A stretch of DNA of 43,706 nt from Sphingomonadales bacterium (lineage in GTDB: Bacteria; Pseudomonadota; Alphaproteobacteria; Sphingomonadales; Sphingomonadaceae), in contig JAIEOM010000188.1 in the NCBI GenBank assembly GCA_019750455.1, forward strand, positions 1 through 43,706, given 5' to 3'. The notes under the pieces were generated by a model. It was not told where the DNA came from and did not search any database. It worked only from the letters and a program-made list of their open reading frames with translations. Shown here one piece after another: positions 12,189-20,210 of this stretch. The position numbers and the translations under genes are program-made. How positions within the stretch are numbered: position 1 is the stretch's first letter; every line of letters begins with the position of its first letter.

Positions 12189-13573
12189 GGCGTTTCCTCC
12201 AGCACCTTGGCAAGCTTCTCGCTGATCGGCCCGCTGCGTTCATGCCGCTCGATGTCCTCGGGCGGCAGCGGCAGCGGCGTGCCTGCCAGTGCGGCGGCCA
12301 GCCGGTCGCGGTCGAGCGCGCCTTCCCAGCGGGCGACGATGATCGTCGCCACGGCATTGCCGATGAAGTTGGTGAGCGCGCGGCATTCGGACATGAAGCG
12401 GTCGATGCCGAGGATCAGCGCCATCCCCGCAACCGGCACGCCGGGCACCACCGAAAGCGTCGCGGCCAGGATCACGAAGCCGGATCCGGTCACACCCGCC
12501 GCGCCCTTGGAACTGATCATCGCCACCAGCACCAACGTCAGCTGATCGGCCAGCGTCAGGTCCACGCCAACGGCTTGCGCTATGAACAGCGCGGCGAGCG
12601 TCATGTAGATGTTGGTGCCATCGAGGTTGAAGGAATAGCCCGTCGGCACCACGAGCCCGACCACTGCCTTGCGGCAACCTGCCTGTTCCATCTTCTCCAT
12701 CAGGCTCGGCAATGCCGCTTCCGATGAGGAGGTGCCCAGCACCAGCAGCAGCTCTTCGCGCAGGTAGCGGATCAGCGCGAAGATCGAGAAGCCGCCCGCC
12801 CAGCCGACCAGCCCCAGCACCACCACCACGAACAGCAGCGAGGTGAGATAGAAGGTCGCCACCAGCGCGGCGAGGTTCGCGAGGCTGCCGATGCCGAACT
12901 CGCCGATGGTGAAGGCCATCGCCCCGAAGGCGCCGATCGGGGCGAGCTTCATCAGCATGTGGACGAGCTTGAACACGACCTGCCCGAAGGACACGAGCAC
13001 GTCGGTCACAAGGTCGCTCGCCGGGCGCGTGGCGGCGATGGCTACCCCGGCGAGGATCGCGACCAGCAGCACTTGCAGGATCTGGCCATCGGTCACTGCG
13101 CTGAACAGCGTGTCGGGGATGATGCCGAGCAGGAAGCCGGTGATGGTCGTCGCCTCTGCCTTGTCGACATAGTCGGCGACCGCGGCGGTATCGAGTGTGG
13201 CGGGATCGATGTTGAGCCCCTCGCCCGGGCGCACCACGTTGGCGACGATCAGGCCGATGATCAGCGCCAGCGTGGAGAAGGTGAGGAAATAGGCGAAGGC
13301 CTTGCCCGCCACGCTGCCCACCGCCTTCAGATCGCGCATCCCGGCGATCCCGGTGGCGACAGTGACGAAGATCACCGGGGCGATGATCATCTTAACCAGC
13401 TTGATGAAGCCATCGCCGAGCGGCTTCAGGGCCGCACCGAATTCGGGCGCGAAATGGCCGACAGCAGCGCCCAGCGCGATCGCGGCCAGCACCTGCACAT
13501 AGAGCAGGCGGTAGAACGGCTTCTTCGCCGCAGGGGCGCTATCCCCCGTCGCAAGTGCTGTGTGCGAACCCAT
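12185..13573 (-). CDS. dctA: C4-dicarboxylate (or acidic amino acid) symporter DctA
   Basis: 462-residue inner membrane transporter of the dicarboxylate/amino acid:cation symporter family. Hydrophobic segments run throughout. The family signatures are present: the serine-rich hairpin T-S-S-S-E, the cation/substrate site N-L-D-G-T (NMDGT in relatives), G-A-A-G-V-T-G-S-G and [13 protein letters not shown]. The conserved arginine in the last signature fits dicarboxylate or aspartate-type substrates. It is the first gene of a five-gene minus-strand unit and is divergent from dctBD, its usual regulators. The ATG at 13573 follows GGGGAG, 11 bases away. Confidence 0.93.
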   Translation of the reverse strand: MGSHTALATGDSAPAAKKPFYRLLYVQVLAAIALGAAVGHFAPEFGAALKPLGDGFIKLVKMIIAPVIFVTVATGIAGMRDLKAVGSVAGKAFAYFLTFSTLALIIGLIVANVVRPGEGLNIDPATLDTAAVADYVDKAEATTITGFLLGIIPDTLFSAVTDGQILQVLLVAILAGVAIAATRPASDLVTDVLVSFGQVVFKLVHMLMKLAPIGAFGAMAFTIGEFGIGSLANLAALVATFYLTSLLFVVVVLGLVGWAGGFSIFALIRYLREELLLVLGTSSSEAALPSLMEKMEQAGCRKAVVGLVVPTGYSFNLDGTNIYMTLAALFIAQAVGVDLTLADQLTLVLVAMISSKGAAGVTGSGFVILAATLSVVPGVPVAGMALILGIDRFMSECRALTNFIGNAVATIIVARWEGALDRDRLAAALAGTPLPLPPEDIERHERSGPISEKLAKVLEETP

Positions 13574-13704
13574 TGGCCGCCGCTCTCCCCGCTGCGCGTC
13601 TCTCCGTCTTCCGTTATCGGACGGGTGCGCAAGGGCGGCAAGCCTTGCCCGGCGGGGAGGGATGGTGTCGGGAAATCAGCGATTTGAGACGAGTGCCTGC
13701 TCAA

Positions 13705-13758
13705 AAATTGCGGAAATCCGCACAAGTTTCTTGCCGAAATTGCGGAAATCCGCACAAG
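13705..13758. promoter_or_regulatory. Two tandem DctD-type binding sites (22-bp direct repeat containing a palindrome)
   Basis: A 22-base unit occurs twice without mismatch (13705-13726 and 13737-13758). Each copy contains the perfect inverted repeat TGCGGA-AA-TCCGCA (13709-13722 and 13741-13754). The centres are 32 bases apart, about three helical turns, so both sites lie on one face of the DNA. The core equals the rhizobial DctD upstream activating site as I remember it (TGTGCGGAAATCCGCACA). They lie about 135-185 bases upstream of dctA and 36 bases before dctB, so they could serve both. No convincing -24/-12 sigma-54 element was found between them and dctA. Confidence 0.8.
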
Positions 13759-13793
13759 CTCTCGTAGAACGTGGCACAGGAGGCGCGCAAGAC

Positions 13794-15458
13794 GTGCAGG
13801 GCAAGCTTGGGCGCTGGTATCTGGCAAGTGTCGCGCTGGTGGCGATGGTGCTGCTTGCCGGGCTCGGAATGCTGGTGCTCGACCGCGCGATGCGGGTGCA
13901 GGCGCTTGAAGAGACCCGCGCTGCCGCCGACGGGCAGGCCGCGATCCTCGCTGCGGGGCTGGAGAGCGAGCTCAACAAGTTTACGCTCGTGCCCCGCGTT
14001 CTGGCAGCGGACCCGGATGTGGCCGAACTGCTCGGCGGCAATGCCGGCCAGCGCGATCTGCTCAACCGGCGTCTGGAGGCACTGGCGCAGCAGACGCGGG
14101 CGGCGGCGATCTATTTGATGGACGCGCGCGGGCTGACGCTCGCGTCGAGCAACTGGGACCGGCTCGACAGTTTCATCGGTTCGAACTACCGCTTCCGCGA
14201 TTACTTCGCGGGTGCGATGCGCGACGGAACAGAGACCGAATTCGCGCTCGGCACGGTCAGCCGCCGGCCCGGTCTTTACCTTGCCGAACGCGTCGGCCCG
14301 GCGGCCGCGCCGCTGGGTGTGGTCGCGGTCAAGGTCGAGTTCGACAGTCTGGAAGCCAAGTGGCGCGATGCGCAGGACATGGTGTTCGTCACCGACCCAC
14401 AAGGCATCGTGCTGCTCGCCAGCAATCCCGAATGGCGTTTCCGTGCGGTGGCGGGAGAGGCGGCGCCGCGCGATCCGGCGCGTGATGCGATGCGCTTCGG
14501 TGTCGCCAGGCCGCAGCCTCTGCAACTGCCCGGGGGCGGGCCGGGGCAGCCGGTGCGCATGATCGAGAAAATCCAGCCGATTGCGCCTGCCGGCTGGGAG
14601 CTGCACCTGCTAGCCGATCCCAGCGCGCGGCTTTCGGTTGCGCTCGCCAATGGCCGCCTTGCCGGGGTGAGCGTGCTGGCTCTGCTTGGGCTTGGCGGAG
14701 CAGGGGCGTGGTTGTGGCGGCGCCAGCGACAGGCCCGCGCCGCCGCCGAGATCGCCGCCCACACCGCAACCTTGCGCGAACAGCTCCAGCAGGCCAACCG
14801 CCTCGCTACGCTCGGCCAGATTACCGCCGGGCTAGGTCACGAGATCCGCCAGCCGCTCGCCGCGATGCGCGTCTATGCCGAAACCGGAGAGCGCCTGCTC
14901 GCCGCCGACCGCAGCGACGAGGCGGCGGACAATTTCGCCCGGATTGCCGGACTTGCCGCCCGCATCGGCGAGATCACCGAGGAACAACTCCATTTCAGCC
15001 GCCGCTCTGCCGAAGAACCGCGCGATATCCGTCTGGCCGAGGTGATTGAGGGTTCGCTGCTGCTGCTGCGCGACCAGATCCGGCACAAGGGCATCACACT
15101 CACCCAGCCGCTGGCCGATGCCGCCGCCGCTACGGTGCGCGCGCGCCATGTGCAGCTGGAACAGGTGCTGGTGAACCTCCTCCAGAACGCGGTGCAGGCA
15201 TGCGGGGAGGGGGGCGAGATCGTGCTCGACATTGTCGCCAAGGGGGCCGAGGTGCGACTGTCAGTCACCGATAACGGCGCGGGCGTGCCTGCCGCCCTGC
15301 GCGATACGCTGTTCCAGCCCTTCGTGACATCCAAGGCCGAAGGCATTGGCCTCGGGCTGGCGATTGCGCAGGACGTCATGCGCCAGCTGGGCGGCGATCT
15401 GCTGCATGAGGACCGGCCCTCCGGCGCGCGTTTCACCATGGTCATGCCCGCCGCATGA
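13794..15458 (+). CDS. dctB: C4-dicarboxylate sensor histidine kinase DctB
   Basis: Membrane sensor kinase of about 554 residues. A first membrane helix (about residues 8-30) is followed by a periplasmic double-PAS-like sensor of about 255 residues (F-I-G-S-N-Y-R-F-R-D-Y-F is typical of DctB) and a second helix near 289-307. A coiled linker leads to the kinase core. The phospho-acceptor is H349 in G-H-E-I-R-Q-P-L-A-A-M, then N-L-L-Q-N-A-V, D-N-G-A-G and G-I-G-L-G-L-A-I. The start is inferred to be GTG at 13794, preceded by AGGAGG about 10 bases away. The open frame reaches back to 13560 but the extra segment covers the regulatory repeats. Its TGA overlaps the ATG of dctD. Confidence 0.88.
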   Translation: MQGKLGRWYLASVALVAMVLLAGLGMLVLDRAMRVQALEETRAAADGQAAILAAGLESELNKFTLVPRVLAADPDVAELLGGNAGQRDLLNRRLEALAQQTRAAAIYLMDARGLTLASSNWDRLDSFIGSNYRFRDYFAGAMRDGTETEFALGTVSRRPGLYLAERVGPAAAPLGVVAVKVEFDSLEAKWRDAQDMVFVTDPQGIVLLASNPEWRFRAVAGEAAPRDPARDAMRFGVARPQPLQLPGGGPGQPVRMIEKIQPIAPAGWELHLLADPSARLSVALANGRLAGVSVLALLGLGGAGAWLWRRQRQARAAAEIAAHTATLREQLQQANRLATLGQITAGLGHEIRQPLAAMRVYAETGERLLAADRSDEAADNFARIAGLAARIGEITEEQLHFSRRSAEEPRDIRLAEVIEGSLLLLRDQIRHKGITLTQPLADAAAATVRARHVQLEQVLVNLLQNAVQACGEGGEIVLDIVAKGAEVRLSVTDNGAGVPAALRDTLFQPFVTSKAEGIGLGLAIAQDVMRQLGGDLLHEDRPSGARFTMVMPAA

Positions 15459-16780
15459 ACGCTGCTGCACCTGCCCCCCCGCTGCATGTCGCGCTGGTCG
15501 AGGACGATCCCGTCCTGCGCGATGCGACCACGCAGGCGCTGACCCTTGAAGGGGCCGAAGTCACCGCCTTTCCCGATGCCCGCGCCGCGCTCGGCTGGCT
15601 GAGCGCCGATTACCCGGGCGTGGTGGTCAGCGATGTGCGCATGCCGGGGATGGACGGCATCGCCTTCTTCGCGGCCCTGCGCGAAATCGACGCCGATCTG
15701 CCGGTCATCCTCGTCACCGGTCACGGGGATATTGCCATGGCGGTGGAGGCGATGAAGAACGGCGCGGCGGATTTCCTGTCCAAGCCCTATGCCTCGGCCG
15801 ATCTGATCCGTGCCGTGCGGGCCGCCTCCACGCGCCGCGCGCTGGCGCTGGAAAACCGGATGCTGCGCGAGGAGGCAGGGCGGGGGCCGCGCGGGGCGAT
15901 CCCCGGCACTTCGGCAGCGGCAGAACGCCTGCGCTCGGTGATCGAGGGCGTCGCCCGGTCCGAAATCGACGTGGTGCTGACCGGCGCCCACGGCACCGGC
16001 AAGAGCCACGCCGCGCGCGCCATCCACGATCTCGGCCCGCGCCGCGCCCGTCCGTTCGTGACGGTCGATGCCGGGGTGCTCGCGCACGAGGATGCCGAAC
16101 TGCTGCTGTTCGGGCGCGATCCGGGGGCGGGCGGCGCGGGCCTGTCGCGCACCGGGCTGGTCGAGCGGGCCAATGGCGGCACGCTTTTCCTCGATGATAT
16201 CGCCGCCGCCAGCGAGGCGCTGACCGCGCGGCTGATGGCGCTGGTGGAGACGCGGCAGGTCTTCCCGCTGGGCGCGGCCACTGCGCGGCGGCTGAACCTG
16301 CGGATCATCATCGCCCGTCCTGATGGGGGCGAGGACCCCCGCGATCCCCTGTGGCACCGGCTGGGCGCGGTGCAGATCGCCTTTCCCCCGCTTTCCGCCC
16401 GGCGCGAGGATGTGCCCGAATTCTTCCGCCTGTTTATCGCCCGCCATGCCCGTTCGCTCGACATGTCCGCACCGTCGATCGGCGAGGCGGTTTGGCGGCA
16501 TGTCCAGACCCATGACTGGCCGGGCAATCTCCACGAACTGGGCAGCTACGCCCGCGCCTTCGTGCTGGGGCTGGCGGAGGGGGATGGGCGCGCGGCCCCG
16601 CTCGATGGCGAACGCTCGCTCCAGCAGATCGTCGCCGATTTCGAACGGACGGTGCTGGAAGATGCGTTGCGCGCCTGCGGCGGGGATGTGGCGCGGCTTC
16701 AGGCGGTGCTGAAGACACCGCGCAAGACGATCTACGACAAGCTCGCGAAGTACGCCATCCGCCCGCGCGATTTTCGCTGA
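15455..16780 (+). CDS. dctD: Response regulator DctD (NtrC family) with degenerate GAFTGA loop
   Basis: 441 residues: a receiver domain (phospho-acceptor D60 in S-D-V-R-M-P-G-M-D, conserved K110), an AAA+ domain and a Fis-type helix-turn-helix at the C-terminus. Walker A is G-A-H-G-T-G-K-S (177-184) and Walker B is L-F-L-D-D-I (244-249). Where enhancer-binding proteins have GAFTGA, the loop that touches sigma-54, this protein has G-A-G-G-A-G (224-229; bases 16124-16141). The phenylalanine and threonine are both gone. Family knowledge says this loop is essential for sigma-54 activation, so the protein may act on sigma-70 promoters or as a repressor. It overlaps dctB by ATGA and presumably binds the paired palindromes upstream of dctB/dctA. 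Confidence 0.88.
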   Translation: MNAAAPAPPLHVALVEDDPVLRDATTQALTLEGAEVTAFPDARAALGWLSADYPGVVVSDVRMPGMDGIAFFAALREIDADLPVILVTGHGDIAMAVEAMKNGAADFLSKPYASADLIRAVRAASTRRALALENRMLREEAGRGPRGAIPGTSAAAERLRSVIEGVARSEIDVVLTGAHGTGKSHAARAIHDLGPRRARPFVTVDAGVLAHEDAELLLFGRDPGAGGAGLSRTGLVERANGGTLFLDDIAAASEALTARLMALVETRQVFPLGAATARRLNLRIIIARPDGGEDPRDPLWHRLGAVQIAFPPLSARREDVPEFFRLFIARHARSLDMSAPSIGEAVWRHVQTHDWPGNLHELGSYARAFVLGLAEGDGRAAPLDGERSLQQIVADFERTVLEDALRACGGDVARLQAVLKTPRKTIYDKLAKYAIRPRDFR

Positions 16781-16801
16781 GGGCGGGCGGAGGTCAGATG
16801 C

Positions 16802-18298
16802 CTATTCTGCCGCCACAAACCCGGAGACCCGCGGATCCTGTTCACCATATCTGATCAGGCAGCGCATATATCGCGGGAAGAACTCCATCGGCTTGTCGAT
16901 GCGTTCGTCCTCCTGCCGCCATTGCCAGCAGGTCCGCGGCGTACTGCCCGCACCGGGGAAATCTATCGCGGTGGCATAGCGCAGATGATCAGGTTCGAGC
17001 TTGACGAAGTGGGACCTGAACTCCTTCGCGCGAAACTGGCCGTCGGCGATAAAGACCGAACTGCGATAGGACTGATTGATCAGCACGCTGACCGATCGCT
17101 GCGCGAGCTGCAGGAAATCCCATTCGCTGTGCGGCACGTCATCGGCGGGCGGACGGGGCTTGCCATTCTCGTCGACCGGGCATGCGCTGAGCCGGCACAA
17201 TTGCGGCACCTCCAGTGTCGCATTGACGAGGATGAACAGGTTGCGGGGCGTGGGGTCTTCGGGGGGCGCCGGAGTGTCCTGCCCTTCATAGGACTTCCGG
17301 TACTTCGCCGCGGCTTTGATCGCCACGCTCCGGTACGCACCTGCGGTGAGATCCGCCAGCACTCCGAACCGCGCACCGCCATCGATGTACATCTTGTTGT
17401 CGATGAACACCGGCGCGGCAGACATCGGCACCGAGGACGACGCCATCAGCGCCTCGATATAGCATTTGCGCATCGGTGCGCCGGGGTGGTCGGTTTCGCT
17501 GGTCTGTCCGCTGGCATCGTAGCCATCCGCATAGATGGTTGCGGCCTTGGTGAGGTCGAAGACGGCCATTTCACCCGATCCCATCTCCACCGCGCCGACC
17601 AGCAGCTTGCGCCCCGCGCTGGCCTCTGCGGCGACCCGCATCATGATGTCATGGCTGATGAGGCTGTCGAGGCGCTCGCGTAGAGGTTGAAGCTTTGCCA
17701 GAGTCCCCTGTCCGGCCAGCGCGCGGGCTGCGGAAAGGGGCTTGTCGTCAAGCTTCCCGCGGACCAGCGGCTTCAGCAGATCGCCTTCCCCCGCAATGCT
17801 GTATTCCTCGACCGGCACGTCGGTCCTGTCGAGGAAGGCGAAGGTGGATTGCAACGCGCCGGTGCTGATGCCCGTGACCATCCGGAAGCGGGGCAGGTGG
17901 CCTCCGCGTTTGACCGCCCATGCCTTGAGGAACCCGGCACCGAACGCGCCCTGCTGGCTGCCCCCCGACAGGATCAGCACAGATTCACTGACAGGGTGCT
18001 GGCGCGACACCGGACTTTCTGTCGGCAACGGCGAACTCAGCATCGTCTCGAGAGCCTTGCCGATGGTCTCGTCGGCATAATCGTCTTCCCACCCGCCTTT
18101 TTGCTGAACCGCCGCTTCGGCGTTGGCCGGAAGCGTGGGCAGCGGGATGCGGGCGTTTTGCATGATGATGTCGCGGCATACGATATCGCGGGGCGTCTGC
18201 TGCGGTGTCCTGACGAAGTCGACCGGCTTGACCCCGCACCCCGCCAGCATCAGCGACGCTGCTGTCAGCGCACCCAGAACGCCCTTTGCCTTTTGCAT
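16802..18298 (-). CDS. Patatin-like phospholipase, lipoprotein
   Basis: 498 residues with a lipoprotein signal (L-M-L-A-G-C, cysteine 21). The patatin fold is marked by the glycine-rich oxyanion loop S-G-G-S-Q-Q-G-A-F-G (111-120), the nucleophile S145 in G-I-S-T-G and the dyad aspartate D306 in D-G-G. Patatins are acyl hydrolases acting on phospholipids or other lipid esters. This one is presumably tethered to a membrane. The protein is longer than a bare patatin domain, with about 100 extra residues on each side. It is convergent with dctD (21 bases apart) and stands alone on its strand. AAGGGGGG lies about 11 bases before the ATG. Confidence 0.87.
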   Translation of the reverse strand: MQKAKGVLGALTAASLMLAGCGVKPVDFVRTPQQTPRDIVCRDIIMQNARIPLPTLPANAEAAVQQKGGWEDDYADETIGKALETMLSSPLPTESPVSRQHPVSESVLILSGGSQQGAFGAGFLKAWAVKRGGHLPRFRMVTGISTGALQSTFAFLDRTDVPVEEYSIAGEGDLLKPLVRGKLDDKPLSAARALAGQGTLAKLQPLRERLDSLISHDIMMRVAAEASAGRKLLVGAVEMGSGEMAVFDLTKAATIYADGYDASGQTSETDHPGAPMRKCYIEALMASSSVPMSAAPVFIDNKMYIDGGARFGVLADLTAGAYRSVAIKAAAKYRKSYEGQDTPAPPEDPTPRNLFILVNATLEVPQLCRLSACPVDENGKPRPPADDVPHSEWDFLQLAQRSVSVLINQSYRSSVFIADGQFRAKEFRSHFVKLEPDHLRYATAIDFPGAGSTPRTCWQWRQEDERIDKPMEFFPRYMRCLIRYGEQDPRVSGFVAAE

Positions 18299-18466
18299 AT
18301 CGGATTGCCCCCCTTACCGCCGCCTACGGCCAGAGCGCGCCGTGCTGCACCAGCGCGCTCACTCCGTTTTGTCTCATGTCATGGATGCGGCCTTTCCGAA
18401 AGGCGAACCACGCGAGCAAGTCCGCGCGAGAGCCCTGCGCTTTTGCCGGAACCGATGGCCGTTGCG

Positions 18467-19096
18467 CTACAGACGGGTCTCCCGCGCATAGAGTTCCGCT
18501 TTGGCATGCGGCACGCCGATGCCGGCCAGGCCCATCAGCAGCATGTCGGCCAGACGCTCTGCCGCAAGATCGCGTGAAGGGCGTATCTCGATGAGGTGCA
18601 TCATCAGCACCTGGCATAGGCCCAGCCAGTAGGTTACCCCCAGCTCGCCTGCCTCAGGCCTCAGCAGGCCTTGTTCCAACGCTGCATCGATATCGTCCTT
18701 GAGGCCACGGTTGAGCGGGTTGGTCTGGCTGGTGGCTGGGACAAGGCTGCGCAGCAGGACCATCATGCGGCGCGGCTGCTCGATTGCAACTCTGGCTGCC
18801 ACAGTCATCCCGCCGGCCATCCGGGCGACGGGGTCCGCAACGCCGTCATTGGTCTGCCCCACCAGGGCTTCCACCTCCATCCGCACTTCGGTGGCGACGG
18901 CTGCGGCGAAATCCTGTTTATCTTTGAAGTGGTTGAAGAAACTCCCCTTGGCGACGCCCGCCCGGGCGACGAAATCGTCGATCGGGATGGCATCGATGGG
19001 GCGTTCCACCAACAGATCCAGCCCCGCTGCGATCAGCGCAGCACGTGTCTTTCCGGTCCGGGAAGGTTTGGTTTGCCGGGGCGCATGAATAGCCAT
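18467..19096 (-). CDS. TetR-family transcriptional regulator
   Basis: 209 residues. The N-terminal helix-turn-helix has the TetR pattern (A-A-L-I-A-A-G-L-D-L-L, then F-V-A-R-A-G-V-A-K-G-S-F-F-N-H-F). It is followed by an all-helical ligand-binding domain with no assigned ligand. The start at 19096 gives the normal TetR length; a longer reading from 19291 runs through the operator region and over the next gene. It is divergent from the dioxygenase-FAH-hydroxylase cassette and presumably represses it and itself through the two TTGAC-N6-GTCA palindromes between them. The mapped -10 lies so close to the ATG that the message may be leaderless. Confidence 0.87.
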   Translation of the reverse strand: MAIHAPRQTKPSRTGKTRAALIAAGLDLLVERPIDAIPIDDFVARAGVAKGSFFNHFKDKQDFAAAVATEVRMEVEALVGQTNDGVADPVARMAGGMTVAARVAIEQPRRMMVLLRSLVPATSQTNPLNRGLKDDIDAALEQGLLRPEAGELGVTYWLGLCQVLMMHLIEIRPSRDLAAERLADMLLMGLAGIGVPHAKAELYARETRL

Positions 19097-19102
19097 GCAA
19101 GG

Positions 19103-19131
19103 TCCATACTTGACCGGATAGTCAAATTCAA
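19103..19131 (-). promoter_or_regulatory. Candidate promoter of the TetR gene
   Basis: On the minus strand TTGAAT (19126-19131) and TATGGA (19103-19108) are separated by exactly 17 bases. The expected transcription start falls at or next to the A of the ATG (19096). The first palindromic operator occupies the spacer, a classic position for autorepression. Confidence 0.5.
19110..19125. promoter_or_regulatory. TetR operator-like palindrome 1
   Basis: TTGAC-CGGATA-GTCAA, with five-base arms and a six-base centre. It shares the TTGACC-NN-ATAGTCA pattern with a second copy 27 bases away and lies in the spacer of the candidate TetR promoter. Confidence 0.6.
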
Positions 19132-19136
19132 GCAGA

Positions 19137-19152
19137 TTGACCAAATAGTCAG
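19137..19152. promoter_or_regulatory. TetR operator-like palindrome 2
   Basis: TTGAC-CAAATA-GTCAG: the same spacing and nearly the same bases as the first palindrome. It lies 45 bases before the start of the dioxygenase gene, where it could block that promoter. Confidence 0.6.
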
Positions 19153-19196
19153 ATACGATTCGGCGCGGAATGCCGGACGGAGTGGGAGAGGGGGTC

Positions 19197-20207
19197 ATGG
19201 CCATCATCAAGGTCGAAGATATCGCGCATGTCCGTTTTGCCGCGCCCGATCTTGCGCTGATGCGGGGGTTTCTCGAGGACTTCGGGCTCACCTGTTTCGA
19301 AGAGGGCGGGCGGCTCTATGGCAAAAGCAGCGATGGCAGGCCCTTCGTCCACGTGACCGAACCCGGCGAGGCGAAGTTCCTCGCCGTGGGTCTGCGCGCG
19401 GGAAGCGTCGCCGATCTCGACACGCTTGCCTTGCGGGAAGGCGTCCCTGTCGAACCATTGAACGAACCGGGCGGAGGCATGGTGGTCCGCCTGACCGATC
19501 CCGATGGCTATATGGTCGAAGTGGTGGCTGGTCAGACCCGCGCGGCTCCTGCCCCTGTCCACGCCCCGAAGTTCAATTCCGCTGCCGACAAACCGCGCCA
19601 GCGCGAGCCGATCCGTCTTGAACCCGCCCCTGCGCACGTCCGCCGCATCGGCCATGCGGTGCTCAAGGTGAGCGATTTCCGCGCCTCGGAAAAATGGTGG
19701 AAGGACCGTTTCGGCCTCCTTACCTCGGACGAGATCGAGGCTGCTCCGGATGTCGCGCTCGGCGCCTTCATGCGCTGCGACCGTGGTGACATGCCTTCCG
19801 ATCACCACACGATCTTCCTCGCCCAGCTGCCGGGCGCGCTCGGGCTTTTGCATGCGGCCTTCGAAGTCGAGAGCCTCGATGACCTGATGCTCGGCCACGA
19901 ATACCTGAAAGCACGAAGCCGCGAGGCCGCTTGGGGCGTTGGCCGCCATATCATGGGCAGCCAGATCTTCGATTACTGGAAGGACCCCTTCGGCAACGAG
20001 CTCGAGCACTGGACCGACGGTGACCTGTTCACCGCCGCCGATCCGCCCGCAAAACAGAGCATGCAGGCCTTGCTCGCGGTGCAATGGGGCGCGCCGCACC
20101 CGATGTTCGCCGGAAAAATGGCCCCGCCTCCCGGCCTTGTTGCCTTCGTCACCGCCATGCAGCTGCGCTTGAAGCGCCTGTTCTCTCGCATCCCCAAGGA
20201 AGCCTGA
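19197..20207 (+). CDS. Type I extradiol ring-cleavage dioxygenase (VOC superfamily)
   Basis: 336 residues forming two vicinal-oxygen-chelate modules. The catalytic set of two-domain extradiol dioxygenases (BphC type) can be traced in the second module. Metal ligands are H153 (I-G-H-A-V), H219 (L-L-H-A-A) and E270 (N-E-L-E-H). Second-sphere residues are H203/H204 (S-D-H-H), H251 and Y260. The expected reaction is meta-cleavage of a catechol-type ring with Fe(II) and O2; the natural substrate is unknown. The ATG at 19197 lies behind a purine-rich stretch; an upstream ATG at 19170 is possible. The FAH gene follows 3 bases later. The cassette is probably controlled by the divergent TetR. Confidence 0.85.
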   Translation: MAIIKVEDIAHVRFAAPDLALMRGFLEDFGLTCFEEGGRLYGKSSDGRPFVHVTEPGEAKFLAVGLRAGSVADLDTLALREGVPVEPLNEPGGGMVVRLTDPDGYMVEVVAGQTRAAPAPVHAPKFNSAADKPRQREPIRLEPAPAHVRRIGHAVLKVSDFRASEKWWKDRFGLLTSDEIEAAPDVALGAFMRCDRGDMPSDHHTIFLAQLPGALGLLHAAFEVESLDDLMLGHEYLKARSREAAWGVGRHIMGSQIFDYWKDPFGNELEHWTDGDLFTAADPPAKQSMQALLAVQWGAPHPMFAGKMAPPPGLVAFVTAMQLRLKRLFSRIPKEA

Positions 20208-20210
20208 CTG

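Noticed and set aside
13640-13700. Possible sigma-54 promoter for dctA (minus-strand GGCAC near 13693-13697, and GGGCAAGGCTTGC near 13638-13651)
   Set aside because: The first lacks the -12 GC and lies too near the regulator site. The second has the wrong spacing between GG and GC by one or two bases.
18384-18410. Short inverted repeat GCCTTTC-C-GAAAGGC between the patatin and TetR genes
   Set aside because: There is no T run and the loop is too small for a usual terminator. The 168-base gap shows no other clear element.
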